A stretch of DNA of 54,194 nt from Clostridia bacterium (GTDB lineage Bacteria; Bacillota; Clostridia; Oscillospirales; CAG-272), in the NCBI GenBank assembly GCA_017411745.1, contig JAFQPM010000029.1:1-54194 (forward strand), in the 5' to 3' direction. The translations under genes were made by a program, and so were the position numbers. Shown piece by piece: positions 15,726 to 25,078 of this stretch; within the stretch, counting starts at the first letter, position 1; every line of letters begins with the position of its first letter. The notes below the pieces were generated by a model, which was not told the DNA's origin, did no database searches, and worked only from the letters and a program-made list of their open reading frames with translations.

Positions 15726-18700
15726 ATGAACTTTACCAAAGCACAACAAGCGGCTATGAATGCTCGCGGGCAAACTCTGCTCGTCAGCGCCGCCGCAGGC
15801 TCCGGCAAGACCTTTACACTTACACAAAGAATAATTAAAAGAATAATTGAAGAAGGCGTTGATATATCGAGTCTTCTCATCGTCACGTTTACGCGCGCTG
15901 CCGCAGGCGAGCTGAGGGCGAAGATATCCAAGGCTCTTGCCGAGGCTATCGCAGAGCACCCCGACGACAAGCATCTGCAAAGGCAGATGCTCAAGCTCGG
16001 AAGCGCGCACATCAGCACCATAGACTCGTTTTTCTCCGATCCCGTGCGAGCGAATTTTGAAAAGCTGGGACTTCCCGCTTCGATGAGGCTTTCTGACAAG
16101 GCAGAGCTTTCTCCCTTGCAGGAGGAGGTCATGAAGGAGGTTTTGGAGGACTTTTTTGAGCGTTGCGGTGAGTTTTCAGATGGCAATTTGTCTTCCGTAG
16201 GATACAGGAGCTTATTCTCGGACCTCGTTGGTATAATCTCTGTTGCCAGAGACAGCTCGGCACTGATCCCGACACTGCTGAAGATATACGGCAAGCTCAT
16301 TACTGCGCCCGAGGGCATCGGTCAGCTCAAAAAGCACGCCGAGCGAATGCAGAGATCGGCTTCGCTCGACTTTCTCGAGACCGACGAGGGCAGTATCGTT
16401 CGCGCCGAGCTTTGCTCCCTGATCCGATATATTGCGTCGACCTTTGAAAAATGCTGTGAAGATATGGCAAATGATCCCGTTTTGCGCGAAAAATATATTC
16501 CCTGCTTTACCGCAAACGCCGAGCTTTGCCGTTCGCTTTTGAGAGTCACGGAGAGTGAGGGTTACGAATCGGTACGCTCTGCCTTTGCCGCCTACGCTCC
16601 CGAACGGATACCCTCGCTGAAAAAGGGCGAAAGCACCGAGATCAGCGAATACTACAAAAATCTTCGCGGCAAAAAGCTAAATCCCGCGATCAAAAACGGG
16701 GCAAAGGAGCTTCTTTACGCTGAGCCCGACGAAATATCGTCGTGGTACGAGCAAGGTGCAAAGATCTGTCTTTTGATTTTTGACATTCTTGCCGAATACG
16801 AGCGCCGCTACTCCGAGGAAAAGCTGAGTCGCGGGCTTTGCGAATTCTCGGATATGCCCAAATTTATGCTCCGCTTGCTTCAAAACGAGGACGGCTCGCC
16901 CTCCGAATACGCGAAGTCGATATCGGCTGATTTTAGCGAGGTATATATTGACGAATATCAGGACGTCAACGAGATACAGGACCGAATTTTCGAGATCATC
17001 GGCGGCTCTCATCGCTTTATGGTGGGTGATATTAAGCAAAGCATTTACGGATTCCGAGAGGCAGAGCCTTCGATCTTTGCAGGCTACCGAAGAAGCTTTG
17101 CTCCGTACGGCGAAAACGCACCTGCAGATCGGGGCGGAAGCACTATATTTATGTCAAACAATTTCAGGTGCGACGAAAACGTGGTGAAATTCACAAATCT
17201 CGTTTGCTCCAAAATATTTTCCGCGTTCTCGGAAAGCATCGGCTACACCAAGGACGACGATCTTATCTTTTCCAAGGAAAAGCCCTTTGAGGACTACCAA
17301 AGTCCCAAGGTCACCGTTGATCTCATTCAACCCGCACAAGCCGAAGACGAGGAGGACGAGGATACCTCGGCATCTCCCACAAGCAATCTTTACGATGAGG
17401 CGATAGTTGTTGCAAACGAGATCGCAAGGCTCATCAGAGAGGGCAAAAAGGCGGACGGTGCGCCAATTCGCGCCTCCGATATAGCCGTGCTCGTTCGAAG
17501 TCACTCCCACGCGAAGCCTCTTATCGCAAATCTGAACAAGCTTAACGTAAAATGCTCGACCTCGTCAAAGAGCGCGCTTTTCGACGGAGAGGAAATGAGG
17601 CTTTTGATCGATCTTCTCTCGGTCATCGACAACCCGAGGCGCGACGTGCCCCTATGTCACGTTCTTACGGCGGCGCTCGGAGAGGCGGATGCGACGTTCT
17701 CGCTTGAGGAGATCGTTGTCGTACGCCGTTACGCTCCTGCGTCAAAATCGTTATTCGACGCTATTCTTGACTACGTCGAAGAGGACGTTGACTCATCGAT
17801 CGCAAAAAAATGCTATGAATTCGCCTCCGATATTAAAAGGCTACGTGAGATCTCGTCAAAGCTTTCCGCCGACAAGCTGCTCCGCGTGATCGGTAATCAC
17901 GAGAAATATCAGGCGGCGTGCACGGGTGAGGCGTACACATATCTTTACGATTGCGCTTGCAAATACGTGAAGACCTCCTGGAACGGTCTTTACGCCTTCC
18001 TTTCGTACTTCAAAAAGCTTATAGAAAAAGGCGAATCGGGCGCAGAGCCTGCAAAATCCGACCCTGACAGCGTCACGATAATGTCGATACATCAGTCAAA
18101 AGGCTTGGAGTTCAACACCTGCTTCTTATTCGGTCTGGCAAAACAATTCAGCACGGAGGATTCAAAATCTCCGCTATTATTTACAAAAGAACTCGGCATC
18201 TCACCCAAGCTTCCGCCAAGAGAGGATGAAAACAGCGATCGACTCGACGCTATACGCGTGCGATACAAAAATAATCTGCTTTTCCAATCCGCTAACAAGC
18301 TGATCAAGCGCAAGCAGCTTGAGGAGGAGGCAAGGATCTTCTACGTAGCGCTGACGCGTGCAAGAGAAAGGCTTTATCTCAGCGCGACTCTCAACAAGCC
18401 GATCCCCGAGTATTTTGCGGAAATAGAAGGCAATGCCGACAAGGCTTACGGCATCAGATCCTCCAAAAATTACGTCCGCCAGACTCTGCTTGCGCTCTCG
18501 GAATATTGTGACTGCGACAAAGACGGAATTTTTGAGATCAACGCCTTCGACAAGGGCAAGAACACTCTCGTCTCTCCGCTTGGAAGGTCGGCTTCTCGCT
18601 CTGACTCCGCTGCCACCGACGAATATTCCAAGGAGCTGGCTATTTTGCTCTCTCAAAAGAATGCGATGAGCGACGAGGAAAAGATACTTGCTATGATCCC

Positions 18701-19454
18701 CGCAAAAGTGGCTGCCTCCAAGGTCTCGCCCTCTATGCTTGACGACAGCGTTTTCATTCCTATTCCCACGGGAGAAGCGTTTGCGATCGGTGAGGACGAT
18801 CCGAGCGAGCAGGATCGCGACGACGCAATTCAGATAAAGCGCCGAATAGACCTTATGCGCTCACGCAAGGTCAGCTTTGACGATCTACTTGAGGTCAACA
18901 AGAAGCCCACCGCCGCCGAGCGCGGAACGGCAACTCATCTGTTCTTACAATACTGCGACTATCAGTACGCGGCTGAAAACGGCATTGATGCCGAGATCGA
19001 CCGCTTGCGCGAGAAGCGTTTTATCAGCAATCGAGTCGCCGATATAATCAATCGCAAGCATCTTTCGGGATTTTTTGAAAGTGAATTGTTTGAATTTATA
19101 AAAAACGCAAAGAAGATCCACCGAGAATTCCACTTCCGTATGTTCCGTCCTGCCGCCGATTTTACCGAGGACGAGCGAACCAAAAAGCTGGTTTCGGATA
19201 AAAAGATCTTCGTTCAGGGTTCTATCGACCTTATTATTGAAAGTGCCGACGGAGAATTGATCCTTTGCGACTACAAGACCGACAGAATATCGCCCGAGCA
19301 GAAGACTGACCCTGCACTTCTCGTTGCAAGCATGCGAGAAAAGCACGGATATCAGCTTGGAGAATATCGACACGCGGTTGAACGGATCTTTGGTAAGGCA
19401 CCCTCAAAGGTGTTTATCTACTCGGTTCCGATCGGAAGGATCGTAGAAATATAA
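15726..19454 (+). CDS. addA: AddA, helicase-nuclease subunit A
   Basis: This UvrD-family superfamily 1 helicase is joined to a C-terminal nuclease. Motif Ia/I is SAAAGSGKTFTLTQRI, motif II VYIDEYQDVNEIQD, motif III/IV GDIKQSIYGFREAEP, motif V MSIHQSKGLEFNTC and motif VI YVALTRARERLYLS. The nuclease motif is LILCDYKTDRI. The 1242-residue length is normal. It works with AddB in recombination repair of double-strand breaks. The ribosome site GGAGG precedes the ATG. A TPR membrane protein follows after 27 bp. Confidence 0.96.
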   Translation: MNFTKAQQAAMNARGQTLLVSAAAGSGKTFTLTQRIIKRIIEEGVDISSLLIVTFTRAAAGELRAKISKALAEAIAEHPDDKHLQRQMLKLGSAHISTIDSFFSDPVRANFEKLGLPASMRLSDKAELSPLQEEVMKEVLEDFFERCGEFSDGNLSSVGYRSLFSDLVGIISVARDSSALIPTLLKIYGKLITAPEGIGQLKKHAERMQRSASLDFLETDEGSIVRAELCSLIRYIASTFEKCCEDMANDPVLREKYIPCFTANAELCRSLLRVTESEGYESVRSAFAAYAPERIPSLKKGESTEISEYYKNLRGKKLNPAIKNGAKELLYAEPDEISSWYEQGAKICLLIFDILAEYERRYSEEKLSRGLCEFSDMPKFMLRLLQNEDGSPSEYAKSISADFSEVYIDEYQDVNEIQDRIFEIIGGSHRFMVGDIKQSIYGFREAEPSIFAGYRRSFAPYGENAPADRGGSTIFMSNNFRCDENVVKFTNLVCSKIFSAFSESIGYTKDDDLIFSKEKPFEDYQSPKVTVDLIQPAQAEDEEDEDTSASPTSNLYDEAIVVANEIARLIREGKKADGAPIRASDIAVLVRSHSHAKPLIANLNKLNVKCSTSSKSALFDGEEMRLLIDLLSVIDNPRRDVPLCHVLTAALGEADATFSLEEIVVVRRYAPASKSLFDAILDYVEEDVDSSIAKKCYEFASDIKRLREISSKLSADKLLRVIGNHEKYQAACTGEAYTYLYDCACKYVKTSWNGLYAFLSYFKKLIEKGESGAEPAKSDPDSVTIMSIHQSKGLEFNTCFLFGLAKQFSTEDSKSPLLFTKELGISPKLPPREDENSDRLDAIRVRYKNNLLFQSANKLIKRKQLEEEARIFYVALTRARERLYLSATLNKPIPEYFAEIEGNADKAYGIRSSKNYVRQTLLALSEYCDCDKDGIFEINAFDKGKNTLVSPLGRSASRSDSAATDEYSKELAILLSQKNAMSDEEKILAMIPAKVAASKVSPSMLDDSVFIPIPTGEAFAIGEDDPSEQDRDDAIQIKRRIDLMRSRKVSFDDLLEVNKKPTAAERGTATHLFLQYCDYQYAAENGIDAEIDRLREKRFISNRVADIINRKHLSGFFESELFEFIKNAKKIHREFHFRMFRPAADFTEDERTKKLVSDKKIFVQGSIDLIIESADGELILCDYKTDRISPEQKTDPALLVASMREKHGYQLGEYRHAVERIFGKAPSKVFIYSVPIGRIVEI

Positions 19455-19481
19455 AAGCTTTAAAAGGACGGTGATATTACT

Positions 19482-20297
19482 ATGAATGAATCAAAATACA
19501 GTGATCTTATTACGAAAATACAGAAAAAAAGAAAATGGGTAATTGCTTTAACAATAGTAGCGGTATTATTGGTTATACTGCTTACCTCACCAATAAAATT
19601 AGAGGTAATGGGCGAGACCGTGGTCGATTACAAAGGATTACATCCCGTTCTTACCATATTATTGGTTTTCCTTTGCTTTTTTATTGAAATCGTTGCTTAC
19701 GCTATGGTTTCTCTGCCCTTAAACACATCAATGGATCAAGAATGTGATCCCGAAAAGCATCTGATATTGAATTCGTCACTTAATAAACAGAAAAATATTG
19801 ATTACGTTTATTCTGTTGATCATCTGTATTTGGGAAATTATACCGAATCCATCAAATATGCAGAAAAAATGATCGCAAGTGCAAATGAGCCGATGGTAAT
19901 GGTGGGGCTATTCAACAAAGCGAGATGTGAATTTCTTGCCGCTGATTATGACACATTCACTCAAACAGCAAGCCAATACTCGAACACGTTATCAAAATGT
20001 CGGAAAATAAAACCTCGGGCTATGGTAGAATATCAAAAAATCAGCCGCGTCATTGATTTGATGCTTGCCGTTTCAAAAGATGATTTGGATACTATCAATA
20101 AAATTCGTAGTAATATTGAAGTTTGGAACGCATCTAAAGCAACGGAAGGATTTGTCAGTTATATAAAAGGTATTGCTGCGTATAAGGCAAACGACAAAGA
20201 AGAAGCAATATACAGGCTTAAAGCTGTAGAAGAACATTGCTCAAAAACAATTTTGGCAAGGCTTGCAGCCGAACATCTTGATTTGCTTAAGGAATAA
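19482..20297 (+). CDS. Two-TM protein with TPR-like C-terminal domain
   Basis: I do not recognise a named family for this gene. The 271-residue protein has two N-terminal transmembrane helices (about residues 18-36 and 55-78) and a long C-terminal helical domain. Segments such as HLYLGNYTESIKYAEKMI and KGIAAYKANDKEEAIYRL look like tetratricopeptide repeats. It is probably a membrane-anchored scaffold facing the cytoplasm. It is last in the addBA unit (27-bp gap) and is followed by a terminator. Its base composition is more A/T-rich than addA, hinting at a different history. A functional tie to AddAB is not shown. Confidence 0.65.
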   Translation: MNESKYSDLITKIQKKRKWVIALTIVAVLLVILLTSPIKLEVMGETVVDYKGLHPVLTILLVFLCFFIEIVAYAMVSLPLNTSMDQECDPEKHLILNSSLNKQKNIDYVYSVDHLYLGNYTESIKYAEKMIASANEPMVMVGLFNKARCEFLAADYDTFTQTASQYSNTLSKCRKIKPRAMVEYQKISRVIDLMLAVSKDDLDTINKIRSNIEVWNASKATEGFVSYIKGIAAYKANDKEEAIYRLKAVEEHCSKTILARLAAEHLDLLKE

Positions 20298-20337
20298 AAA
20301 GCAGCCATCGCCTCAAATGAGTCGATGGCTTTTGTTT
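20297..20337. terminator. Terminator between the addBA unit and eno
   Basis: The stem AGCCATCG / CGATGGCT (20303-20310 with 20323-20330) is flanked by A-rich and T-rich sequence. It can act on both convergent transcripts. Confidence 0.8.
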
Positions 20338-20338
20338 A

Positions 20339-21658
20339 TTAACATTGGTCGCCGCAATAGGTCGTAGCAGTCGGCTTTACGCCGTCGGGCTTTTGACCGT
20401 AGGTCGCCGAGTGACCGAGTGATGCTTCTATACGCAACAGTCGGTTATACTTTGCCACTCGGTCGCTTCGGCAGGGTGCGCCCGATTTTATGAAGGGCGC
20501 GCCAAGCCCGACGGCGAGGTCAGCGATAGTCGTATCTTCGGTCTCGCCCGAACGGTGGGACAAAATATACGAATACCCTGCGGATGCGGCTATATTCGTC
20601 ACGCCGATGACCTCGGACAAACTTCCTATCTGATTGGGCTTTACCAAGATTGCATTCGCCGCGCCGACCTCTATTCCCCTCTGAAGTCTTGACGGTGCGG
20701 TAACGAACAGGTCGTCGCCGACGAGCATTACGCGCTCGCCGAGTCTTTCAGTGATGACTCGCCAACCCTCAAAATCGCGCTGGTCGAGGGGGTCCTCGAT
20801 AGAAATTATCGGATATTCGCGTGTCAGCCCTTCGTAATAGTCTATCAGCTCTTCTCTGCTCATCTCCTTGTTGCGCTTGGGGAGTTTATAGGTCTTGGTC
20901 TCCTCGTCGTACCATTCGCTTGACGCTACGTCGAGCGCAAGCTTGACCGTATCGGTATCATATCCTGCCGCATTTATCGCCTCACAGAGATATTGGAGCG
21001 CCTGCTCGTCGGAGTCAAGGCTTGGGGCAAAGCCTCCCTCGTCGCCCACGGCGGTGGAAAGCTTTTTATCCTTCAATATTTTACCTAAAGCGTGGTATAT
21101 CTCGCTTCCCATTCGCAGAGCGTCGGCAAACGAGGGCGCACCCGTGGGAACGATCATAAACTCCTGTATCTCGACGTTATTGGACGCGTGCGCGCCTCCG
21201 TTAAGCACGTTCATCATCGGGATCGGCAGTCTTGACGCTCTCGCGCCTCCTATCCAGCGAAACAGCGGAACTCCGTAAGCGTTGGCGCAGGCTCTTGCCG
21301 CCGCGAGCGACACTGCCAAAATTGCATTAGCGCCAAGCTTGGATTTGTTTTCCGTGCCGTCGAGTTCTATCATCAAGCGGTCGATCGTGGATTGCTCGGA
21401 CGCATATACACCCACAAGCTCGGGCGAGATCAAGCGGCAGATGTTGTTCACCGCCTCGAGCACTCCCTTGCCTCCATACCTACGGTTATCTTGATCTCTT
21501 TTCTCACAAGCCTCATATATTCCCGTTGATGCTCCTGACGGAACGCTTGCCACTCCTATCGTGCCGTCGGACAAGACAACGGTAGCTTCAATTGTCGGGT
21601 TGCCTCGGGAGTCAAGTATCTCCCTTCCCGTACACTTGACGATTTGCGGTTTTATCAT
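20339..21658 (-). CDS. eno: Enolase
   Basis: This glycolytic enzyme interconverts 2-phosphoglycerate and phosphoenolpyruvate in the cytosol. Diagnostic parts are GREILDSRGNPTIEA, SVPSGASTG, the metal ligands in LALDVASSE, SIEDPLDQ and GDDLFVTAP, the catalytic Lys in LVKPNQIGSL, and SHRSGETEDTTIADL. The 439-residue length is standard. It ends the minus-strand glycogen cluster, but a terminator (21725-21772) separates it from the FolC-like gene. It therefore probably has its own promoter in 21660-21725, which I cannot define. The usual gapA-pgk-tpi-gpmI neighbours are absent. Confidence 0.97.
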   Translation of the reverse strand: MIKPQIVKCTGREILDSRGNPTIEATVVLSDGTIGVASVPSGASTGIYEACEKRDQDNRRYGGKGVLEAVNNICRLISPELVGVYASEQSTIDRLMIELDGTENKSKLGANAILAVSLAAARACANAYGVPLFRWIGGARASRLPIPMMNVLNGGAHASNNVEIQEFMIVPTGAPSFADALRMGSEIYHALGKILKDKKLSTAVGDEGGFAPSLDSDEQALQYLCEAINAAGYDTDTVKLALDVASSEWYDEETKTYKLPKRNKEMSREELIDYYEGLTREYPIISIEDPLDQRDFEGWRVITERLGERVMLVGDDLFVTAPSRLQRGIEVGAANAILVKPNQIGSLSEVIGVTNIAASAGYSYILSHRSGETEDTTIADLAVGLGAPFIKSGAPCRSDRVAKYNRLLRIEASLGHSATYGQKPDGVKPTATTYCGDQC

Positions 21659-21724
21659 AATTTATATCCAACCTTTCCTTATTTCTATATTAGTATTATT
21701 TTGCCGTTCGAAATAAATTATGCG

Positions 21725-21772
21725 AAAAAAGAAAACGTCCCCGTTCTTAATTTTTGAAACGGAGACGTTTCC
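21725..21772 (-). terminator. Terminator of the FolC-like gene
   Basis: A 12-bp stem with one G-U pair (21734-21745 with 21758-21769) is followed on the minus strand by a T-rich run. It marks the end of the glycogen transcript before eno. Confidence 0.8.
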
Positions 21773-21775
21773 GTT

Positions 21776-23020
21776 TTAAATATTCATTGTTTTTATAAAT
21801 TCGCTCTTGATCTCAGCCGCAAACTCTACCGAGCCAAAGCAGAAAATCAGTTTTTCGCTCTCGCCAAGCCCTACAAGCACTTTTGCAGCTTCATTCGACG
21901 TTTTGCACCTGATCACGTTATCCGTGGGCAGATCTACCTGTGCTTCGCATCCCACGAGCACGACGTTATTCAAATTCCTGCCCGAGAATGCGGAAAACAA
22001 GCTCGACAGGCTTGTTTTGCCATCGGGAGATACTACTATCGAAAAGCTTTCGGGTGCTCCCCAGAGCTCGTCTGCGGTCTTGAGCATCGGGATCAATTCT
22101 TCCCTAATCCTTGCCGAATCGGTCACTATTATGGGTGATGCGGAGATCATCTCGAAGCATCTCGTATCTAAGGCAGATGAAAGTCCGTTGAAAATGCCAC
22201 TCCACGGCATTTTGACTCCTCCGCGACGCAATGCAAGAGAAGCTTCAACGACAGTCATGGCGCAATCTCGCAAAATATGCGACGGACTGCGCAGAGCATA
22301 ACCTTCCTTGCCTCCATAATTGAAGGTTAATTTACGAGGAGAGATATCGGTCGGCTCAAACTGTGCCTTAGCGGGAATATAGAGTCTTACTCCGCTTACA
22401 GCACACGCCTGCGAGATCTTATTATACACGTCGCTTCGTTGATTTCCGCTTACTACCTCACGAGTGCCTCGGCGGATAACGTCACACATAGTCTTTATCT
22501 TATCAGCTGCTCCGCCACCTTCGTAGACGGTTGGAACAACGATGAGATCGTACGGCGCGCATATTGCGTCGAGAGCCATACCGTCTTTTGATAGTCCCTC
22601 CAAAATAACGTACTCACACGCCTCGAGCTTACACATCAAAAGTCCGAGAGCCAAAACCATTTCTTCTCTCGTGTACATATCGTCGGGATCGTTTTTCGCT
22701 ACGCCTTTGAGTGCGGTGACCGATTTATTGTAGGTCTCGATGTTTGCCATCTCGCCGTTCAGAAGAATCGAGCTTCTCGAATCAAAATCGCAACAGCTCG
22801 TAATGCGTCCAACGCTATGCTCCGAGTTCTTGATGATATTCTCAAGCAAAACTGCACAAGCGTGCCCCGCACCTCCGTCGGGAACGCAGATATATCTTGT
22901 GCCTACGTTTATTCTGCCGAGTCGCTTACAGAGATCTGCTATTCTTTTTTGAGAAATATCGGTCGATTTTGGGGCAGGAGAAAAGCTATTCATATATTTC
23001 AGAGAATTTGAATATTTCAT
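21776..23020 (-). CDS. FolC/Mur-ligase-fold protein, catalytically degenerate
   Basis: The whole 414-residue length follows folylpolyglutamate/dihydrofolate synthase. The N terminus KRIADLCKRLGRINVGTRYI matches the region before the FolC P-loop, VILEGL aligns with its VLEVGLGGR strand, IKTMCDVIRRGTREVVSG with the EKAGIIKPGVPVVSG segment, and the C terminus with the FolC ligase domain (CFEMISASPIIVTDSAR for the WPGRLEVI...DGAHNP block). The P-loop GTNGKGS reads PDGGAGHA (47-54), the GGRxDATN loop is SKDGMALDA, and the DGAHN motif is TDSAR. Folate ligation is therefore unlikely. It overlaps the GH13 gene by 4 bases (ATGA). The role is unknown, possibly structural or regulatory. Confidence 0.75.
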   Translation of the reverse strand: MKYSNSLKYMNSFSPAPKSTDISQKRIADLCKRLGRINVGTRYICVPDGGAGHACAVLLENIIKNSEHSVGRITSCCDFDSRSSILLNGEMANIETYNKSVTALKGVAKNDPDDMYTREEMVLALGLLMCKLEACEYVILEGLSKDGMALDAICAPYDLIVVPTVYEGGGAADKIKTMCDVIRRGTREVVSGNQRSDVYNKISQACAVSGVRLYIPAKAQFEPTDISPRKLTFNYGGKEGYALRSPSHILRDCAMTVVEASLALRRGGVKMPWSGIFNGLSSALDTRCFEMISASPIIVTDSARIREELIPMLKTADELWGAPESFSIVVSPDGKTSLSSLFSAFSGRNLNNVVLVGCEAQVDLPTDNVIRCKTSNEAAKVLVGLGESEKLIFCFGSVEFAAEIKSEFIKTMNI

Positions 23021-24960
23021 CTCGGCACTTCCTTTAAAATCATTGCTGTGTCAGCTTTTACAGTCATTTCATCGTTATATCTCTCGCCGCTTATAAGGTC
23101 GATATAGGTTGAACTCTCGGGGATCTCAAACCTAAAATCAGCCCCTCTGTTCGCGACGGTTATTACACGGCTGTCCTCTTTTTCACGAACGTATACGATC
23201 GCGCCCTTTTCGTGGCTGACGACGTAAAATCTTCCGCCGTCGAGCGCTTTTTCATTCGTTCTTATCTTTCCAAGTATGCGGTAATATTCAAGCAGCTCTG
23301 CGCGGTGTGACTCGTTCATCTTATGCCAAGGGAAAGGCATACGGCAGAAGGGATCTCCGTATCCCTCCATACCTATCTCGTCACCGTAGTATACCGACGG
23401 AATACCGTACACGGTAAACTGAAGCGCGGCGGCTATCTTAAGCATATCGACTCCGTGTCGGAGCTGATCACGGGAAAGTTTTTTTACGGATTTCGCTTTA
23501 TTATCGAGAAATTCGTCCTCTTCGTCTCTGCCGAGCACAGTTAAGATACGATCCGTATCGTGAGTACCGATAATATTCATCAGCTTATGCGAAACGCAGG
23601 TCGGGTACGAGGAATATATCTCGGTGAGCGTGTTGTAAAGCGTTTCCTCGTCTCCCCATTGGCAGAAGCAGATTATCGCGTTCTTTACGGGATAATTCAT
23701 AACGCTATCGAGCTGACTGCCTCTGAAATAGCGTCTTCTTTTACCGTATGCGACCTTATCGGCTGCGTTTTCCCATACCTCTCCGATAATTACCGTTTCC
23801 GAATTGCTTGCGCTCTTTGCGCTGACTCTCAATTCGTCGAGGAACTTGTCGGAAAGCTCGTCAGCTACGTCAAGTCGCCAGCCTGCAATGCCTCGGTCTA
23901 TGTATTTTTGGATTATTCCGCCTTCTCCCGTAAAATAGCGGCGGCAATCCTCATTTTCGTGATTAAGCTTGGGCAATATCTCTATTCCCCACCAAGATTC
24001 GTATTCGTTTGGGTAGTTTCTGAAATTATACCAATTACGCTTTGGCGAGTTGGGGTCGTTATACGCTCCGCCGTCGCCGTATTTTTTATATCGGTTGAAA
24101 TACACGCTATCGTCGCCCGTGTGGTTGAAAACTCCGTCGAGTATGATGCCGATCCCCTTTTCCTTAGCTTTTGCGATCAGGTTATCGAACGCTTCATCTC
24201 CTCCGAACATCTCATCTACACGTTCGTAATTTGCGGTATCGTATTTGTGATTGGAATACGCCTCAAATATCGGGCAGAGATATATGTAGGTCACTCCAAG
24301 CGAGCAAAGATAGTCGAGCTTTTCGGCAACTCCCCACAAATTTCCCCCAAAGAACATATTGTTCTTCAGCGGCTGACCCGAATACTCCTGATATTGCGGA
24401 ATTCCCTTCTCCCAATCCTCATTGAGCACTGCATACTCGCGAACTGCGATATTTTTAGCCTTTTCGCCATCACCACGGAAAAATCTGTCGGTGAATATCT
24501 GATACATCACGCCCTTGCCGAAGCTATCGGGAGTCTTAAAATCCTTTTGATACACAAGCATACGGAAGCGCGAGCCTGCCTTTTCGTCAAGCTCGAAATC
24601 AAGGTTGTTATATGTATCGGTAAAAAGCGTATTCAAGCCGCGAAGAAGGAGAAATTCATAGTAAAAGAGTCCTTGATCTTCGCCGCAGCAGAGCTCTGCG
24701 GTATCAAGCGTACAGCAATAGACGTCCTCTCTGTTGTCGGATCGGCAAAAATTCAATGGGATATCAACGTCACATTCGCCGTCCTTGCAGATGCGCAAGA
24801 CCACGCCCGACGCACCGAAGCGGTGAGAAACGGTCACCTCTATATCTATGATATCTCCGCACGGAAAAGCGCCGAGATACGAAACGTCCTCGGCATTTAT
24901 AAATTTACGTATCTGCACGGTTCCCGTGCTCTCTGTTTCTTGATAAAATTTAGGGAGCAT
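23017..24960 (-). CDS. GH13 alpha-amylase family glycosidase
   Basis: This is a cytoplasmic alpha-glucan-active enzyme with no signal peptide. An N-terminal beta-sandwich (about residues 1-135) is followed by the GH13 barrel. Conserved regions are DGVFNH (275-280), GWRLDVADE with nucleophile Asp364, GEVWENA with acid/base Glu394, and NIIGTHD with the third Asp468. The N-terminal domain plus barrel resembles cyclomaltodextrinase/neopullulanase/maltogenic amylase. It lies in the glycogen operon after glgP, where it probably trims maltodextrins or branch stubs. The exact linkage specificity is not determined. Confidence 0.9.
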   Translation of the reverse strand: MLPKFYQETESTGTVQIRKFINAEDVSYLGAFPCGDIIDIEVTVSHRFGASGVVLRICKDGECDVDIPLNFCRSDNREDVYCCTLDTAELCCGEDQGLFYYEFLLLRGLNTLFTDTYNNLDFELDEKAGSRFRMLVYQKDFKTPDSFGKGVMYQIFTDRFFRGDGEKAKNIAVREYAVLNEDWEKGIPQYQEYSGQPLKNNMFFGGNLWGVAEKLDYLCSLGVTYIYLCPIFEAYSNHKYDTANYERVDEMFGGDEAFDNLIAKAKEKGIGIILDGVFNHTGDDSVYFNRYKKYGDGGAYNDPNSPKRNWYNFRNYPNEYESWWGIEILPKLNHENEDCRRYFTGEGGIIQKYIDRGIAGWRLDVADELSDKFLDELRVSAKSASNSETVIIGEVWENAADKVAYGKRRRYFRGSQLDSVMNYPVKNAIICFCQWGDEETLYNTLTEIYSSYPTCVSHKLMNIIGTHDTDRILTVLGRDEEDEFLDNKAKSVKKLSRDQLRHGVDMLKIAAALQFTVYGIPSVYYGDEIGMEGYGDPFCRMPFPWHKMNESHRAELLEYYRILGKIRTNEKALDGGRFYVVSHEKGAIVYVREKEDSRVITVANRGADFRFEIPESSTYIDLISGERYNDEMTVKADTAMILKEVPR

Positions 24961-24990
24961 TTTTTCTTTCCGCGGTCTGCTTTATTTTTG

Positions 24991-25029
24991 CCGTTCCCGA
25001 GGTAACGCACGGTGCCACCTCGGGAACGG
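24991..25029 (-). promoter_or_regulatory. Strong hairpin with T-box-like sequence upstream of GH13 gene
   Basis: A perfect 13-bp stem (24991-25003 with 25017-25029) encloses 13 nt. On the minus strand it contains GAGGTGGCACCG, close to the T-box bulge consensus AGGGTGGNACCG. Only about 60 nt separate it from the glgP stop, so a full T-box with specifier stem I does not fit. No T-run follows, so it is not a clear terminator. It may stabilise or process the mRNA. Confidence 0.45.
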
Positions 25030-25078
25030 GATCAAAAACAAACCGATATTTGTTAAAAATTTATAGTCTTTTCGGCGA

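Noticed and set aside
23560..25005. A 481-codon plus-strand open frame antisense to the GH13 gene
   Set aside because: It is the mirror of a confident gene with all GH13 motifs, has no ribosome site or family motifs, and arises from codon bias leaving stops rare in that frame. Similar long antisense frames over glgP, glgA, glgD and punA/deoB were dropped for the same reason.
24960..25078. Complete T-box riboswitch
   Set aside because: There is no space for stem I and no terminator/antiterminator pair; only the short T-box-like motif is present, so I report it as a hairpin.
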